Positions 51,729-61,000 of a DNA stretch of 64,000 bases are shown here, piece by piece. The stretch covers positions 159,824-223,823 of the forward strand of contig NZ_PSSW01000009.1 in assembly GCF_002933295.1 (NCBI RefSeq), in the 5' to 3' direction. The DNA is from Marinobacter flavimaris (GTDB taxonomy: Bacteria > Pseudomonadota > Gammaproteobacteria > Pseudomonadales > Oleiphilaceae). Numbering within the stretch: the first letter of the stretch is position 1; each line of letters starts with the position of its first letter. The position numbers and the translations under genes were made by a program. The notes beneath the pieces are model-generated. The model worked only from the letters and a program-made list of their open reading frames with translations, did no database searches and was not told the DNA's origin.

Positions 51729-52310
51729 CTAACGGCTGCCGTGGAGTTCACGATTATGCTGCTTATCCCGGTCACTCTTTCGCACCATGACATAAACAGC
51801 CCCCGTACCACCATGGTGTTTCTGGGCCGAATGAAAGGCCAGGACATCGTCCAGCTCCGGCAACCATTTGGCGAGGTAGCTTTTCAACTGGGCGATACCA
51901 TCAGGATTACGCTCGCCCTTGCCATGAAGAATGATGACCGACCGCAGGCCATAGCGCACGCAATCACCGATGAACCTGAAGACTTCGCGACGGGACTGCT
52001 CAACGGTCATACGGTGCAGATCAAGGCGCGCTTCGATCGGATACTGGCCCAGCCGGAGCTTTCGAAATACGCCGTGCTGGATGCCTGGCCGCTGCCAGCT
52101 CAGGATATCGTGGGCCGTAAGCGGCTCTACCATGTCGGAAGTCAGGGGATTGGTGTCCCGCGCGGGCTTTTCAACAGCCGCCCGCTGACGTTCCAGATGA
52201 CCTGGCGTCAGTTCCCGGGGCGTTGTCACCTCGGCCCGGTTGGGCTTGCGGATACGCCGGACGTCTTTCATTTCCTCAAGGAAGCTGAGGCGCTCTTCTT
52301 TGGTAGTCAT
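51729..52310 (-). CDS. Smr/MutS-C domain protein (probable endonuclease)
   Basis: This 193-residue protein is of the stand-alone Smr type (YdaL/SmrA-like). The C-terminal Smr domain (about 100-185) carries the LDLHRMTVEQSRREVFRFI motif and the HGKGERNPDG loop. It ends in an AVYVMVRK strand. Smr proteins can nick DNA or act on mRNA and ribosome complexes. The N-terminal half is charged and less conserved. It is divergent from the cNMP/CBS/DUF294 gene across about 170 bases. Confidence 0.9.
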   Translation of the reverse strand: MTTKEERLSFLEEMKDVRRIRKPNRAEVTTPRELTPGHLERQRAAVEKPARDTNPLTSDMVEPLTAHDILSWQRPGIQHGVFRKLRLGQYPIEARLDLHRMTVEQSRREVFRFIGDCVRYGLRSVIILHGKGERNPDGIAQLKSYLAKWLPELDDVLAFHSAQKHHGGTGAVYVMVRKSDRDKQHNRELHGSR

Positions 52311-52480
52311 GGCGTTACAATTAATGACCTGTTTCAGAGACCGACTTTACCACCCGGGTAACCGGCCTTAAAGAAAACTGATCTATGTCAGACTTATTGC
52401 GACCAAAATCGTAGGGCAACAGATGCTTTGGCTACACTACACTTCAGACGGACAATAATAACCAGCGAGTGACGACGGAC

Positions 52481-54397
52481 ATGGCCTCAGCGCACCAGGA
52501 AAATGACCGCCCGCAGAACATCCGCGCCATCATGACGTTTTTGCGGGAACACGCGCCTTTCTCCAGCATGGATGACTCCCATCTTGCGCATTTCGCGGAG
52601 AACGCCTCCATCCAGTTCTACGCCGATGGCGATATCGTGCTGTCTCCGGATCAGGATGTCGTTAAACGATTTTACGTGGTCAAACAGGGGCGGATTCGTG
52701 GCGAGCGCCACAACGACAAAGAAGACCGCACGGAAACGACCTTCGAAATCAGCCAGGGCGAGTGCTTTCCCCTCGCCGCCATGATCGGCGAACGGCCAAC
52801 CAGAACCCTGCATCGGGCAGACGGCGACACCTTCTGCCTCAGCATCGGGCAGACAGCGTTCGTTACACTCTTTGCTGAAAGCGAACCTTTCCGGGATTTT
52901 TGCCTGCGGGGCGTCAGCAGCCTGCTCGATCAGGTGAACCGGCGCATACAGTCAAGTGCCATGGCCTCAATCGGGTCCAGCACGTCCCTCGATACGCCAC
53001 TTGAACGCTATGCCCTGCGCAATCCGATTGTCTGCTCGCCCGATCTGCCGGTGCGTAAAGCCGTGGCCCGAATGCACGAAAACAACGTCGGCAGCATTAT
53101 CGTTACCGATGAAAACCGTATCCCGACCGGCATTTTCACACTGCGGGACCTTCGCACCATGATCGCCGAGGGCACCGGCCCCCTGGATACACCCATACAG
53201 CAGGTAATGACCAAGAATCCCTGCTGCCTTCCCTCACATGCGGATGCGTTCGAAGCTGCCATGCTGATGGCGGAGCATCATTTTGCGCATCTTTGCGTCA
53301 TCGACGATGACCGTAAACTGATTGGCGTGGTTTCGGAACGAGACCTGTTCTCCCTGCAGCGCGTGGACCTGGTAAACCTTGCCCGCACCATTGGCACGGC
53401 CACCCACCTGCGCACCCTGGTCAGCCTGCGAACAGACGTATCACGCCTGGTGGATGCAATGCTCGCCCACGGCGCCGACTCCGGCCAGGTGGTCAAGATC
53501 ATCACCACGCTCAATGATGTAACCGTCCGACGGGTCCTGGAACTGAACATCAAGAAGAACGACCCGGGCATTCCCTTCACCTGGCTGACGTTTGGCAGCG
53601 AGGGCCGCCAGGAGCAGACCCTGCTGACCGACCAGGACAACGGCATACTGTTCCAGACGCCGGAAGGGATGACCGCCGAACAGGTCCGGGAAAAGCTGTT
53701 GCCCTTTGCGCGAAAGGTAAACGACGAACTGGCCGAATGCGGCTTCACCCTGTGCAAGGGCAACATCATGGCCAGCAACCCGAAACTCTGCTTGAGTGAC
53801 AAGGAGTGGGACGACTGGTTTATCCGGTTCATTGATGCCTCCACGCCCCAGAACCTGGTGTATTCCTCAATTTTTCTTGATATGAGGGCTATCTACGGTC
53901 CAACCGAGCCGCTGAACGATCTTCTGGACAAGATCCTCACGCGGATCCGGAAAAACGCCCTGTTCCAGAAAATGCTTGCCGGGAACGCGTTTCAGCGGAA
54001 GCCGCCGCTCACCATGTTCCGCAATTTCCGCTATATATCCGAGGGCAACAAGCACTCACTGGACCTCAAGCGTCAGGGCCTGGCGCCGTTTGTTGAGGCA
54101 GTGCGGGTTTTCGCCCTGGCGAATGGCGTTGAGACAGCGAACACGCTGGAGCGCATGGATGAGCTGGCGAAAAAGGGCGTCTTCGATCCGAAAGATGCCA
54201 ACGCCTGGAAGGAAGGTTATAGCCTGATCCAGGCGATCCGCATGCGGGCCCACCAGGAAATGCTGGCAAAGGGAGAGGAGCTCACCAACTACATCGATCC
54301 CGACGATCTGAACCCACTCGACCGTCGAATCCTGCGGGAATCTTTCAGGCAGGCGCAGCGGTTGCAACAGAAACTCGAAGTTACCTACCAACTCTGA
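52481..54397 (+). CDS. Cyclic-nucleotide-binding / CBS / DUF294 putative nucleotidyltransferase
   Basis: This 638-residue signalling protein has four parts. They are an N-terminal cNMP-binding-like domain (about 20-140), two CBS domains (about 165-285; CSPDLPVRKAVARMHENNVG, ITPIQQVM-like TPIQQVMTKNPCCL), a DUF294 nucleotidyltransferase domain and a C-terminal substrate-binding-like domain (about 470-625). The nucleotidyltransferase domain holds the GlnD-like motif FGSEGRQEQTLLTDQDNGI. The motif retains both Asp residues. The same gene precedes the exonuclease and acetate-type symporter in Pseudomonas, suggesting a linked regulatory role. The target it modifies is unknown. A GTG at 52469 is an alternative start. 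Confidence 0.88.
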   Translation: MASAHQENDRPQNIRAIMTFLREHAPFSSMDDSHLAHFAENASIQFYADGDIVLSPDQDVVKRFYVVKQGRIRGERHNDKEDRTETTFEISQGECFPLAAMIGERPTRTLHRADGDTFCLSIGQTAFVTLFAESEPFRDFCLRGVSSLLDQVNRRIQSSAMASIGSSTSLDTPLERYALRNPIVCSPDLPVRKAVARMHENNVGSIIVTDENRIPTGIFTLRDLRTMIAEGTGPLDTPIQQVMTKNPCCLPSHADAFEAAMLMAEHHFAHLCVIDDDRKLIGVVSERDLFSLQRVDLVNLARTIGTATHLRTLVSLRTDVSRLVDAMLAHGADSGQVVKIITTLNDVTVRRVLELNIKKNDPGIPFTWLTFGSEGRQEQTLLTDQDNGILFQTPEGMTAEQVREKLLPFARKVNDELAECGFTLCKGNIMASNPKLCLSDKEWDDWFIRFIDASTPQNLVYSSIFLDMRAIYGPTEPLNDLLDKILTRIRKNALFQKMLAGNAFQRKPPLTMFRNFRYISEGNKHSLDLKRQGLAPFVEAVRVFALANGVETANTLERMDELAKKGVFDPKDANAWKEGYSLIQAIRMRAHQEMLAKGEELTNYIDPDDLNPLDRRILRESFRQAQRLQQKLEVTYQL

Positions 54398-54413
54398 CCT
54401 TCAGGCGCGAGAC

Positions 54414-55121
54414 ATGCTGGAACAGATCAAACAATGGATTGAGCATCGCCGGGGCGGAAAAATCGGCAGCCACGATCCTGGCAATCTGCCCAACCCGAAA
54501 ACGCCGGGAGAACAGTTGCTTACGGACTGCCGTCTGATCGTGCTGGATCTTGAAACCACGGGACTGAACCCCTCCAAGGACGAGGTGATCGCTATCGGGG
54601 CCGTCGCCATCCGCGGCGGCATTATCCATCTGGGCGACCAGTTCGACCTGATCCTCAGGCGTCCGGAGCTCGACATCCGCGAAACCGTGCTCATTCACGG
54701 GATCGGGCCCGAGGCGCTGACCCAGGGGCACGAAATCGAGGATGCCCTTCTCTATCTTCTTGAGTGGATGAACGGCGACCCGATCCTGGCCTACCACTCG
54801 GCGTTCGATCAGAAATTTCTGGAAAAGACCCTGAAGGCGCAGCTTGGCTATACCCAGCCTCATACCTGGATGGACGTGGCCGACCTGATGCCTGCATTTT
54901 TTCCAAACACCAAGACCGGTGGCAAAGGACTCGACAACTGGGCCGATTATTTCGGCCTTGAAGTCAGCGAACGTCACCACGCCGCTTCCGATGCTCTCGC
55001 TACAGCCGAGCTTACCCTGGTCGCACTTAATAAGGCGCGGTCGGAAGGGGTAAAAACACTCAAAGGGCTTTACGACAAGCTCCATTATCATCGGCGCCTG
55101 CAAAACATGCATCGTTTCTGA
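54414..55121 (+). CDS. DnaQ-like (DEDDh) 3'-5' exonuclease
   Basis: This 235-residue exonuclease of the PolC/DnaQ epsilon-like family has Exo I as IVLDLETTGLNPSKDEVIAIG (Asp and Glu) and Exo II near ILAYHSAFDQKFLE. Exo III is HHAASDALATAEL (the His-Asp pair). It is not the canonical replicative epsilon subunit, as the N-terminal 40 residues are atypical and no clamp-binding tail is obvious. It starts 16 bases after the DUF294 gene, and the pair is conserved upstream of the symporter genes in Pseudomonas. The substrate could be DNA, RNA or a small nucleotide. Confidence 0.9.
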   Translation: MLEQIKQWIEHRRGGKIGSHDPGNLPNPKTPGEQLLTDCRLIVLDLETTGLNPSKDEVIAIGAVAIRGGIIHLGDQFDLILRRPELDIRETVLIHGIGPEALTQGHEIEDALLYLLEWMNGDPILAYHSAFDQKFLEKTLKAQLGYTQPHTWMDVADLMPAFFPNTKTGGKGLDNWADYFGLEVSERHHAASDALATAELTLVALNKARSEGVKTLKGLYDKLHYHRRLQNMHRF

Positions 55122-55255
55122 ATCGATGCCTGGCGGAACATCGCATTTATAGACCGACGTCACGCCAAATTACTGAGAATTAGACCTTTTGCCAATATCT
55201 ATAAATCGCTTGACCAGTAAAGTCAGTAGGGACAACTAGTCGGAGAAGTACTTAT

Positions 55256-55330
55256 ATGAATAATAAATTCTCTAACAGAAGTGCCTCACCAAAAACCCAC
55301 CCAACCTCCACAACAACAAAACAGGAGTGA
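55256..55330 (+). CDS. Possible 24-residue leader peptide upstream of the symporter operon
   Basis: A short open frame begins ATG at 55256, with GGAG about ten bases upstream. It ends with TGA at 55328-55330, embedded in the Shine-Dalgarno region of the DUF4212 gene (CAGGAGTGATCC). The peptide is polar, starts MNNKF and ends with a threonine run (STTTKQE). Termination exactly at the downstream ribosome site is the arrangement used for translational coupling. It may equally be chance. Confidence 0.3.
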   Translation: MNNKFSNRSASPKTHPTSTTTKQE

Positions 55331-55334
55331 TCCT

Positions 55335-55601
55335 ATGTCAGCAGGTCATAGCTACGATGCTGAAGCGTACTGGAAGGCGAATCTGCGCCTGATATTCGGG
55401 AGCCTGATAGTCTGGGCCCTGGTGTCTTACGGCTTTGCAATTCTGCTCCGTCCGATGCTTGCCGGTATTCCGATTGGTGGTACTGATCTGGGCTTCTGGT
55501 TTGCCCAGCAAGGTTCCATCCTCACGTTCATCGCTCTGATCTTCCACTACGCGTGGCGCATGAACAAGATCGATGAAAAATTCGGCGTGCACGAGGAGTA
55601 A
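55335..55601 (+). CDS. DUF4212 family small membrane subunit of a sodium:solute symporter
   Basis: This 88-residue membrane protein has two hydrophobic helices, LRLIFGSLIVWALVSYGFAI and FWFAQQGSILTFIALIFHYA. It belongs to the DUF4212 family (analogous to YjcH), which is found next to large sodium:solute symporters. The ATG at 55335 has AGGAG seven to eight bases upstream; the earlier in-frame ATG at 55281 adds a Gln/Pro-rich leader without support. It is six bases from the symporter gene and is probably an accessory subunit. Confidence 0.92.
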   Translation: MSAGHSYDAEAYWKANLRLIFGSLIVWALVSYGFAILLRPMLAGIPIGGTDLGFWFAQQGSILTFIALIFHYAWRMNKIDEKFGVHEE

Positions 55602-55607
55602 GAACGA

Positions 55608-57374
55608 ATGAGCCAATTTGCCATTAACATCATTTTCGTAGGGGGCTCATTCCTCCTCTACATCGCAATTGCTATCTGGGCCAAGGCCGGAAGCACGAGT
55701 GACTTCTACGTTGCCGGCGGCGGTGTTCATCCGATCACCAACGGCGCAGCAATCGGCGCCGACTGGATGTCCGCGGCATCGTTTATCTCCATGGCAGGTC
55801 TGATTGCTGCCGGTGGCTACGCCAACTCCACCTTCCTTATGGGTTGGACTGGCGGTTACGTTCTGCTGGCCATGCTGCTGGCTCCGTACCTGCGGAAGTT
55901 TGGCAAGTTTACGGTTCCCGAGTTTATCGGCGACCGTTTCTACAGCAAGAATGCCCGCCTCGTAGCGGTTATCTGCCTGATCGTAGCGTCTGTTACCTAC
56001 GTAATCGGCCAGATGGCTGGTGCCGGTGTTGCCTTCTCCCGCTTCCTGGAAGTTGATTCCACCGTTGGCCTCATGATCGCGGCTGTCGTGGTCTTCATCT
56101 ACGCAGTTATGGGTGGCATGAAGGGTATCACCTACACCCAGGTTGCACAGTACTGCGTGCTGATCATTGCCTACACCATTCCTGCGGTGTTCATCTCCCT
56201 GCAGCTGACCGGTAACCCGATTCCAGGTCTGGGTCTGTTCTCGACTCACGTGGATTCCGGCATGCCGATCCTCAGCAAGCTGAACCAGGTTATCACCGAC
56301 CTCGGCTTCAATGAGTACACCGCCGATATCGACAACAAACTGAACATGGTTCTGTTTACCCTGTCTCTGATGATCGGTACCGCAGGCCTTCCACACGTTA
56401 TCATCCGCTTCTTCACCGTACCCAAGGTGGCTGACGCACGCTGGTCCGCAGGCTGGGCGCTGGTATTCATCGCCCTGCTGTACCTGACTGCGCCGGCGGT
56501 TGCTTCCATGGCTCGCTTGAACCTGATGACCACCATCTACCCGGACGGCACCTCAGCGGAGCCCATCCAGTACGATGAGCGTCCAAACTGGATCAAGGAG
56601 TGGGAAGTAACTGGTCTTATCCAGTTCACCGACAAGAACGAAGACGGCCGTATCCAGCTTTACAACGACAGCGAAGCCTTCGCGCCTACGGCTGAAGCCC
56701 GCGGCTGGAACGGCAACGAGCTGGTCGTAAACCGGGATATCCTGGTACTGGCCAACCCGGAAATCGCCAACCTGCCAGGCTGGGTCATCGGTCTGATCGC
56801 AGCGGGTGGTCTCGCAGCAGCACTGTCCACAGCGGCCGGTCTATTGCTGGCGATCTCCTCGGCGGTCAGTCACGACCTGATCAAGGGTTCCATTAATCCG
56901 GCGATCTCGGAGAAAGGCGAGCTGCTCGCAGCACGGATATCGATGGCTGTGGCAATCGTTGTCGCCACATGGCTTGGTGCGAATCCTCCCGGCTTCGCGG
57001 CACAGGTTGTTGCATTGGCATTCGGTATCGCCGCTGCATCCCTGTTCCCGGCACTGATGATGGGTATCTTCTCCAAGCGTGTGAACAACAAAGGCGCAAT
57101 CGCCGGCATGCTGACCGGTCTGGCCTTCACCCTTGCGTACATCTTTGTGTACAAGGGCTGGTTGTTCATTCCGGGTACCAATAACCTGGCAGACACTCCG
57201 GAAAACTGGGTGCTGGGCATCTCCCCGCTGTCTATCGGCGCGGTTGGTGCAATCGTCAACTTTGCGGTAGCCTTCATTGTATCCAACGCAACTGAAGAAC
57301 CGCCCGTTGAGATTCAGGAACTGGTTGAAAGCGTCCGTTACCCGCGTGGTGCCGGTCAAGCTACAGACCACTAA
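55608..57374 (+). CDS. Sodium:solute symporter, acetate/organic-acid type (VC_2705-like)
   Basis: This 588-residue transporter of the SSS/SLC5 family has about 13 transmembrane helices. Typical segments are DFYVAGGGVHPITNGAAIGADWMSA split across the first helices, and FTVPEFIGDRFYSKNAR. MIGTAGLPHVIIRFFTVPKV and LAAALSTAAGLLLAISSAVSHDL follow. A hydrophilic loop (about 320-385) is longer than in ActP and is shared by the VC_2705 subfamily that pairs with DUF4212. The likely substrate is a short-chain carboxylate such as acetate, but this is inferred from family. It is closed by a strong terminator. Confidence 0.93.
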   Translation: MSQFAINIIFVGGSFLLYIAIAIWAKAGSTSDFYVAGGGVHPITNGAAIGADWMSAASFISMAGLIAAGGYANSTFLMGWTGGYVLLAMLLAPYLRKFGKFTVPEFIGDRFYSKNARLVAVICLIVASVTYVIGQMAGAGVAFSRFLEVDSTVGLMIAAVVVFIYAVMGGMKGITYTQVAQYCVLIIAYTIPAVFISLQLTGNPIPGLGLFSTHVDSGMPILSKLNQVITDLGFNEYTADIDNKLNMVLFTLSLMIGTAGLPHVIIRFFTVPKVADARWSAGWALVFIALLYLTAPAVASMARLNLMTTIYPDGTSAEPIQYDERPNWIKEWEVTGLIQFTDKNEDGRIQLYNDSEAFAPTAEARGWNGNELVVNRDILVLANPEIANLPGWVIGLIAAGGLAAALSTAAGLLLAISSAVSHDLIKGSINPAISEKGELLAARISMAVAIVVATWLGANPPGFAAQVVALAFGIAAASLFPALMMGIFSKRVNNKGAIAGMLTGLAFTLAYIFVYKGWLFIPGTNNLADTPENWVLGISPLSIGAVGAIVNFAVAFIVSNATEEPPVEIQELVESVRYPRGAGQATDH

Positions 57375-57420
57375 GCAACATCTCAGCCTGATTTGTTCGA
57401 TGAACTGACAGGTTGATACT

Positions 57421-57456
57421 GAACGGGCTTCCTCAATGAGGGAGCCCGTTCTTTTT
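57421..57456 (+). terminator. Intrinsic terminator after the symporter gene
   Basis: A 14-base stem with one mismatch (GAACGGGCTTCCTC paired with GAGGGAGCCCGTTC, 3-base loop) is followed by CTTTTTTG. The T-run runs straight into the GAGGAAG ribosome site of the next gene, so the downstream gene starts only 16 bases later. Confidence 0.92.
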
Positions 57457-57471
57457 TGAGGAAGTCATTAT

Positions 57472-57978
57472 ATGTTCTGGACATTTGTCGCTACTGTAGT
57501 TTGCGGCCTTGGCGCTGCCGGTATTGCACTGGGTATTCGCGCAGCCACCCAAAATAAAGCCCCGAAGTGGATCATCCCGGTGTTCGCCGGCGCGGGCATG
57601 CTCGGCTATCTCATTTACATGGAATACACCTGGTTCGATCAGAAAGAAGCTCGCCTGCCGGACGAAGCGGTGGTTGTGAGCACTGAATCCGACGGCATCC
57701 TGTGGCGCCCATGGACCTTCGTGCTCCCCTACGTCACCGCATTCTCCACGGTCGACACCAAAAGCATCAGCCGTGACACCAGGAGCGAAGACATCGTCCG
57801 GTTTACCCTCTATCGCTTCGAGCAGAAGATGACAGACGCGGTTTCTCATCGCGTTCACATCATTAACTGTGCGACCCGGGAACTGGTACCTCTGGGATCT
57901 GACGGAAGCCCGCGAGTGGATAACCTCAAACTGCTCGAGCCCGGAGACCCCCTGTATGAAACCGTCTGCGCCGAGTGA
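57472..57978 (+). CDS. Unrecognised membrane-anchored protein
   Basis: I do not recognise this 168-residue protein. The first 55 residues hold two hydrophobic helices (FWTFVATVVCGLGAAGIALG and WIIPVFAGAGMLGYLIYM). A soluble domain of about 110 residues follows, rich in beta-strand-like segments, such as EAVVVSTESDGILWRPWTFV and EDIVRFTLYRFEQKM. One short segment, HIINCATREL, holds one of only three Cys in the protein. GAGGAAG precedes the ATG. It sits directly after the symporter terminator and 53 bases before the symporter-domain sensor kinase, so a role in that signalling or transport unit is a reasonable guess. Confidence 0.82.
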   Translation: MFWTFVATVVCGLGAAGIALGIRAATQNKAPKWIIPVFAGAGMLGYLIYMEYTWFDQKEARLPDEAVVVSTESDGILWRPWTFVLPYVTAFSTVDTKSISRDTRSEDIVRFTLYRFEQKMTDAVSHRVHIINCATRELVPLGSDGSPRVDNLKLLEPGDPLYETVCAE

Positions 57979-58031
57979 TACCTCGTTAGCGTGATGCACC
58001 AACCTGCTGATACTGTCGGGAACGCGTAACC

Positions 58032-61000
58032 ATGATTAGTGCCTGGCTGCTGGTCCTCATTTCCATCACCTACATCTCGATCCTGTTCGTGATCGCCTGG
58101 GCCGGCGACAAACACCCCGGGTTATATCGCAGGCGCCTGGCACGCACACACATATACGCACTCTCCCTGGCAGTCTACTTCACCTCCTGGACTTTTTACG
58201 GCGCCGTTGGACGCGCCACCCAGGAGGGTCTGGGGTTTCTCCCCATCTACCTCGGGCCCTTGCTGGTCTTCGTGTTCGGTGCGCCCTTGCTGCGCCGGAT
58301 CATCTATATCAGCAAGCGCAATAACAGTACCTCCATTGCCGACTTCATCGCCTCCCGGTATGGCAAATCCCAGCTTCTGGCCGCAATGATCGCGACCTTT
58401 GCCCTGATCGGCAGTGTTCCCTACATTGCGTTGCAACTGAAAGCCATTGCGATGGGCTTCAACGTGCTCTCGGCTACCGGAACAGGCTATGAAGAGCTGA
58501 GCACGGCGGCCTGGAGTGATTCCGCGTGGTACATCACCCTTGCCCTGGCGGTTTTCACCGTTCTGTTCGGTACCCGGCACTTGGAATCCACCGAGCATCA
58601 TCGGGGCATGATCCAGGCCGTGGCCTTCGAATCACTGATCAAGCTCGTGGCTTTCGTCGCTGTGGGGCTGTTCGTTGGCTACGGGCTCTATGGCGGGTTT
58701 GGCGATCTGTTTGAACGGGCCCGGGACGCCGACCTGATCGGCACCCTGACCACCGATGGTATCGAAGCGCCGGCATTCATTACCCAGACACTCATTGCCA
58801 TGCTCGCGATCATCTGCCTGCCCCGGCAATTTCATGTCATGGTGGTTGAAAATACCGATCATCGGGACTTCGAGATTGCCCGCTGGGCGATGCCGATCTA
58901 CCTGATCGTAGCCAGCGCCTTTGTGCTTCCTATTGCCGCTGCGGGCCTGCTGTCGCCCGAGGCCTCTGCTGGAAATCCTGACATCCTGATACTGCAGCTG
59001 CCGATCATGGCAGGCGAGGAATGGCTGGCCATCCTGGCGTTCCTCGGTGGCGGGTCAGCGGCTGCAGCCATGGTAATCGTGTGCTCCGTGGCGATTGCCA
59101 CCATGGTCAGCAACGAGATCATCATGCCGGCCCTGCTGAAATTTTTCCGACCGGGCATGAACCGGCGCACGGACCTCAGCTACCTGCTCCTGAGTATCCG
59201 CCGGGTCGCTATCTTTGTGGTGCTGCTCACCGCCTATGGTTTTTATCGGATGGCCGGCGAAGACTACAGCCTGACGGCCTTCGGCCTGCTGTCATTTGCA
59301 GCAGCGGCGCAGTTCGGGCCGGCGCTGGTAGGCGGCATTATCTGGCGCCGGGGCAATTACATGGGCGCCGTCTGGGGCCTTGGCCTTGGTTTCCTGATGT
59401 GGTGTTACACCCTGCTACTGCCGGCACTGGCCACCACCGGTTGGGTCAACGACACATTGATTGAGCAGGGAATCTGGGGACTGAACTGGACGCGCCCCAC
59501 TGCCCTGTTCGGGTCCGAGCTGGACCAGACCAGTCACGGCATTATCTGGAGCCTCGGCATCAACACTTTGGTGTACATCGTACTTTCGATGCTGACCCGC
59601 CAACGTGTCCGCGAGAAGATCCAGATTGCCTCCTTCTTCCACGATCCGCAGCCGAAAGCGGAAACCGCGCAGCACCAGAGCTGGCAGGGCGAAATACTGA
59701 CATCCGACCTCCAGGCGCTTACCGACCGGTTCATGGGTGAAGAACGCTCGGAAACCATTTTCCGGAATTACGAACGCCGCAACGCCATCCGTTTGCACCC
59801 GCACCGCCCGGCATCGGCGCACCTGATGAAATACATCGAGCGCCAACTGGCATCGGTGATCGGCGCCTCCACCGCCAGGGTGGTCCTGGAATCGACCCTC
59901 ACCGGCCGGGACATGCAGATCGAGGATGTGGTCAGCATCGTCGACGAAGCGTCCCAAGCCATGACCTTCAGCCGGGAGTTGCTCCAGTCAGCGATCGAAA
60001 ATATCAGTCTGGGCGTGTCTGTGGTTAACCACCAGCAGCAACTGGTGGTCTGGAACCACCGGTATCTGGAACTGTTCACCTACCCGAAGGGCTTCGTCAG
60101 AGTCGGTCGGCCTGTTGAAGATCTGATGCGCTATAACCTTACCAATGCCAATCTATCTGCCCGCCGGATTGATGAGATCGTCGTCGATCGCTGCACCAGC
60201 ATGCGGGAGGGACGGCCGATGTCCTACGAGCGCCAGAGGCCGGATGGTACGGTGTTACGCATCGATGGCAGCCCGATACCCGGTGGTGGCTATGTCACCA
60301 CGTTCCAGGACATCACGGCCATGCGCAGAACCGAGCAGGCCCTCAAGGAGACCAACATTTATCTCGAGCAGCGGGTCAAGGAGCGCACCCAGGAGCTTCA
60401 GGTCATCAATGAGCAGATGCTGAAGGCCAAATCGGTGGCCGAACAGGCGAACCAGAGCAAGACACGCTTCCTAGCCTCGGCCAGCCACGACCTTCTGCAG
60501 CCGCTGAACGCGGCGCGGCTATTCACCTCTGCCCTCGCCGGCAAAGCCGACGACGGCGAGATGAAAGACCTGGTGGATCACATCGACAGCTCTCTCGGGG
60601 CTGCCGAGGAGATCATCAGCACCCTGCTGGATATTTCAAAGCTGGACGCGGGTGCGTTGGAGCCCGATATCGGGGTCTTCCCCGTGAACGAGATCATGCG
60701 CCACCTAGCAACCGACTTTTCAGCAATCGCCAAGGACCAGAACCTGGAGCTGCACGTTGTGCCCAGCACGGCCTGGATCCGATCCGATTCCAAATTGCTG
60801 CGTCGTGTGGTCCAGAATTTCCTGTCCAACGCCATACGCTACACGCCAGAAGGCAAGATTCTGCTCGGGTGTCGGCGTCTGAAAGGCTATATTCGTATCG
60901 AAGTCTGGGATACCGGTCCCGGTATACCCGAGGACCAGCTGGCACACATTTTCGAGGAATTTCGTCGGTTTCAGCATGGCCGGGATAAAAAGGGCCTGGG

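Noticed and set aside
55125..55150. Possible sigma-54 promoter (TGGCGG...TCGCA) before the symporter operon
   Set aside because: The spacing between GG and GC is 9 rather than the required 10 bases, and the flanking consensus is poor.
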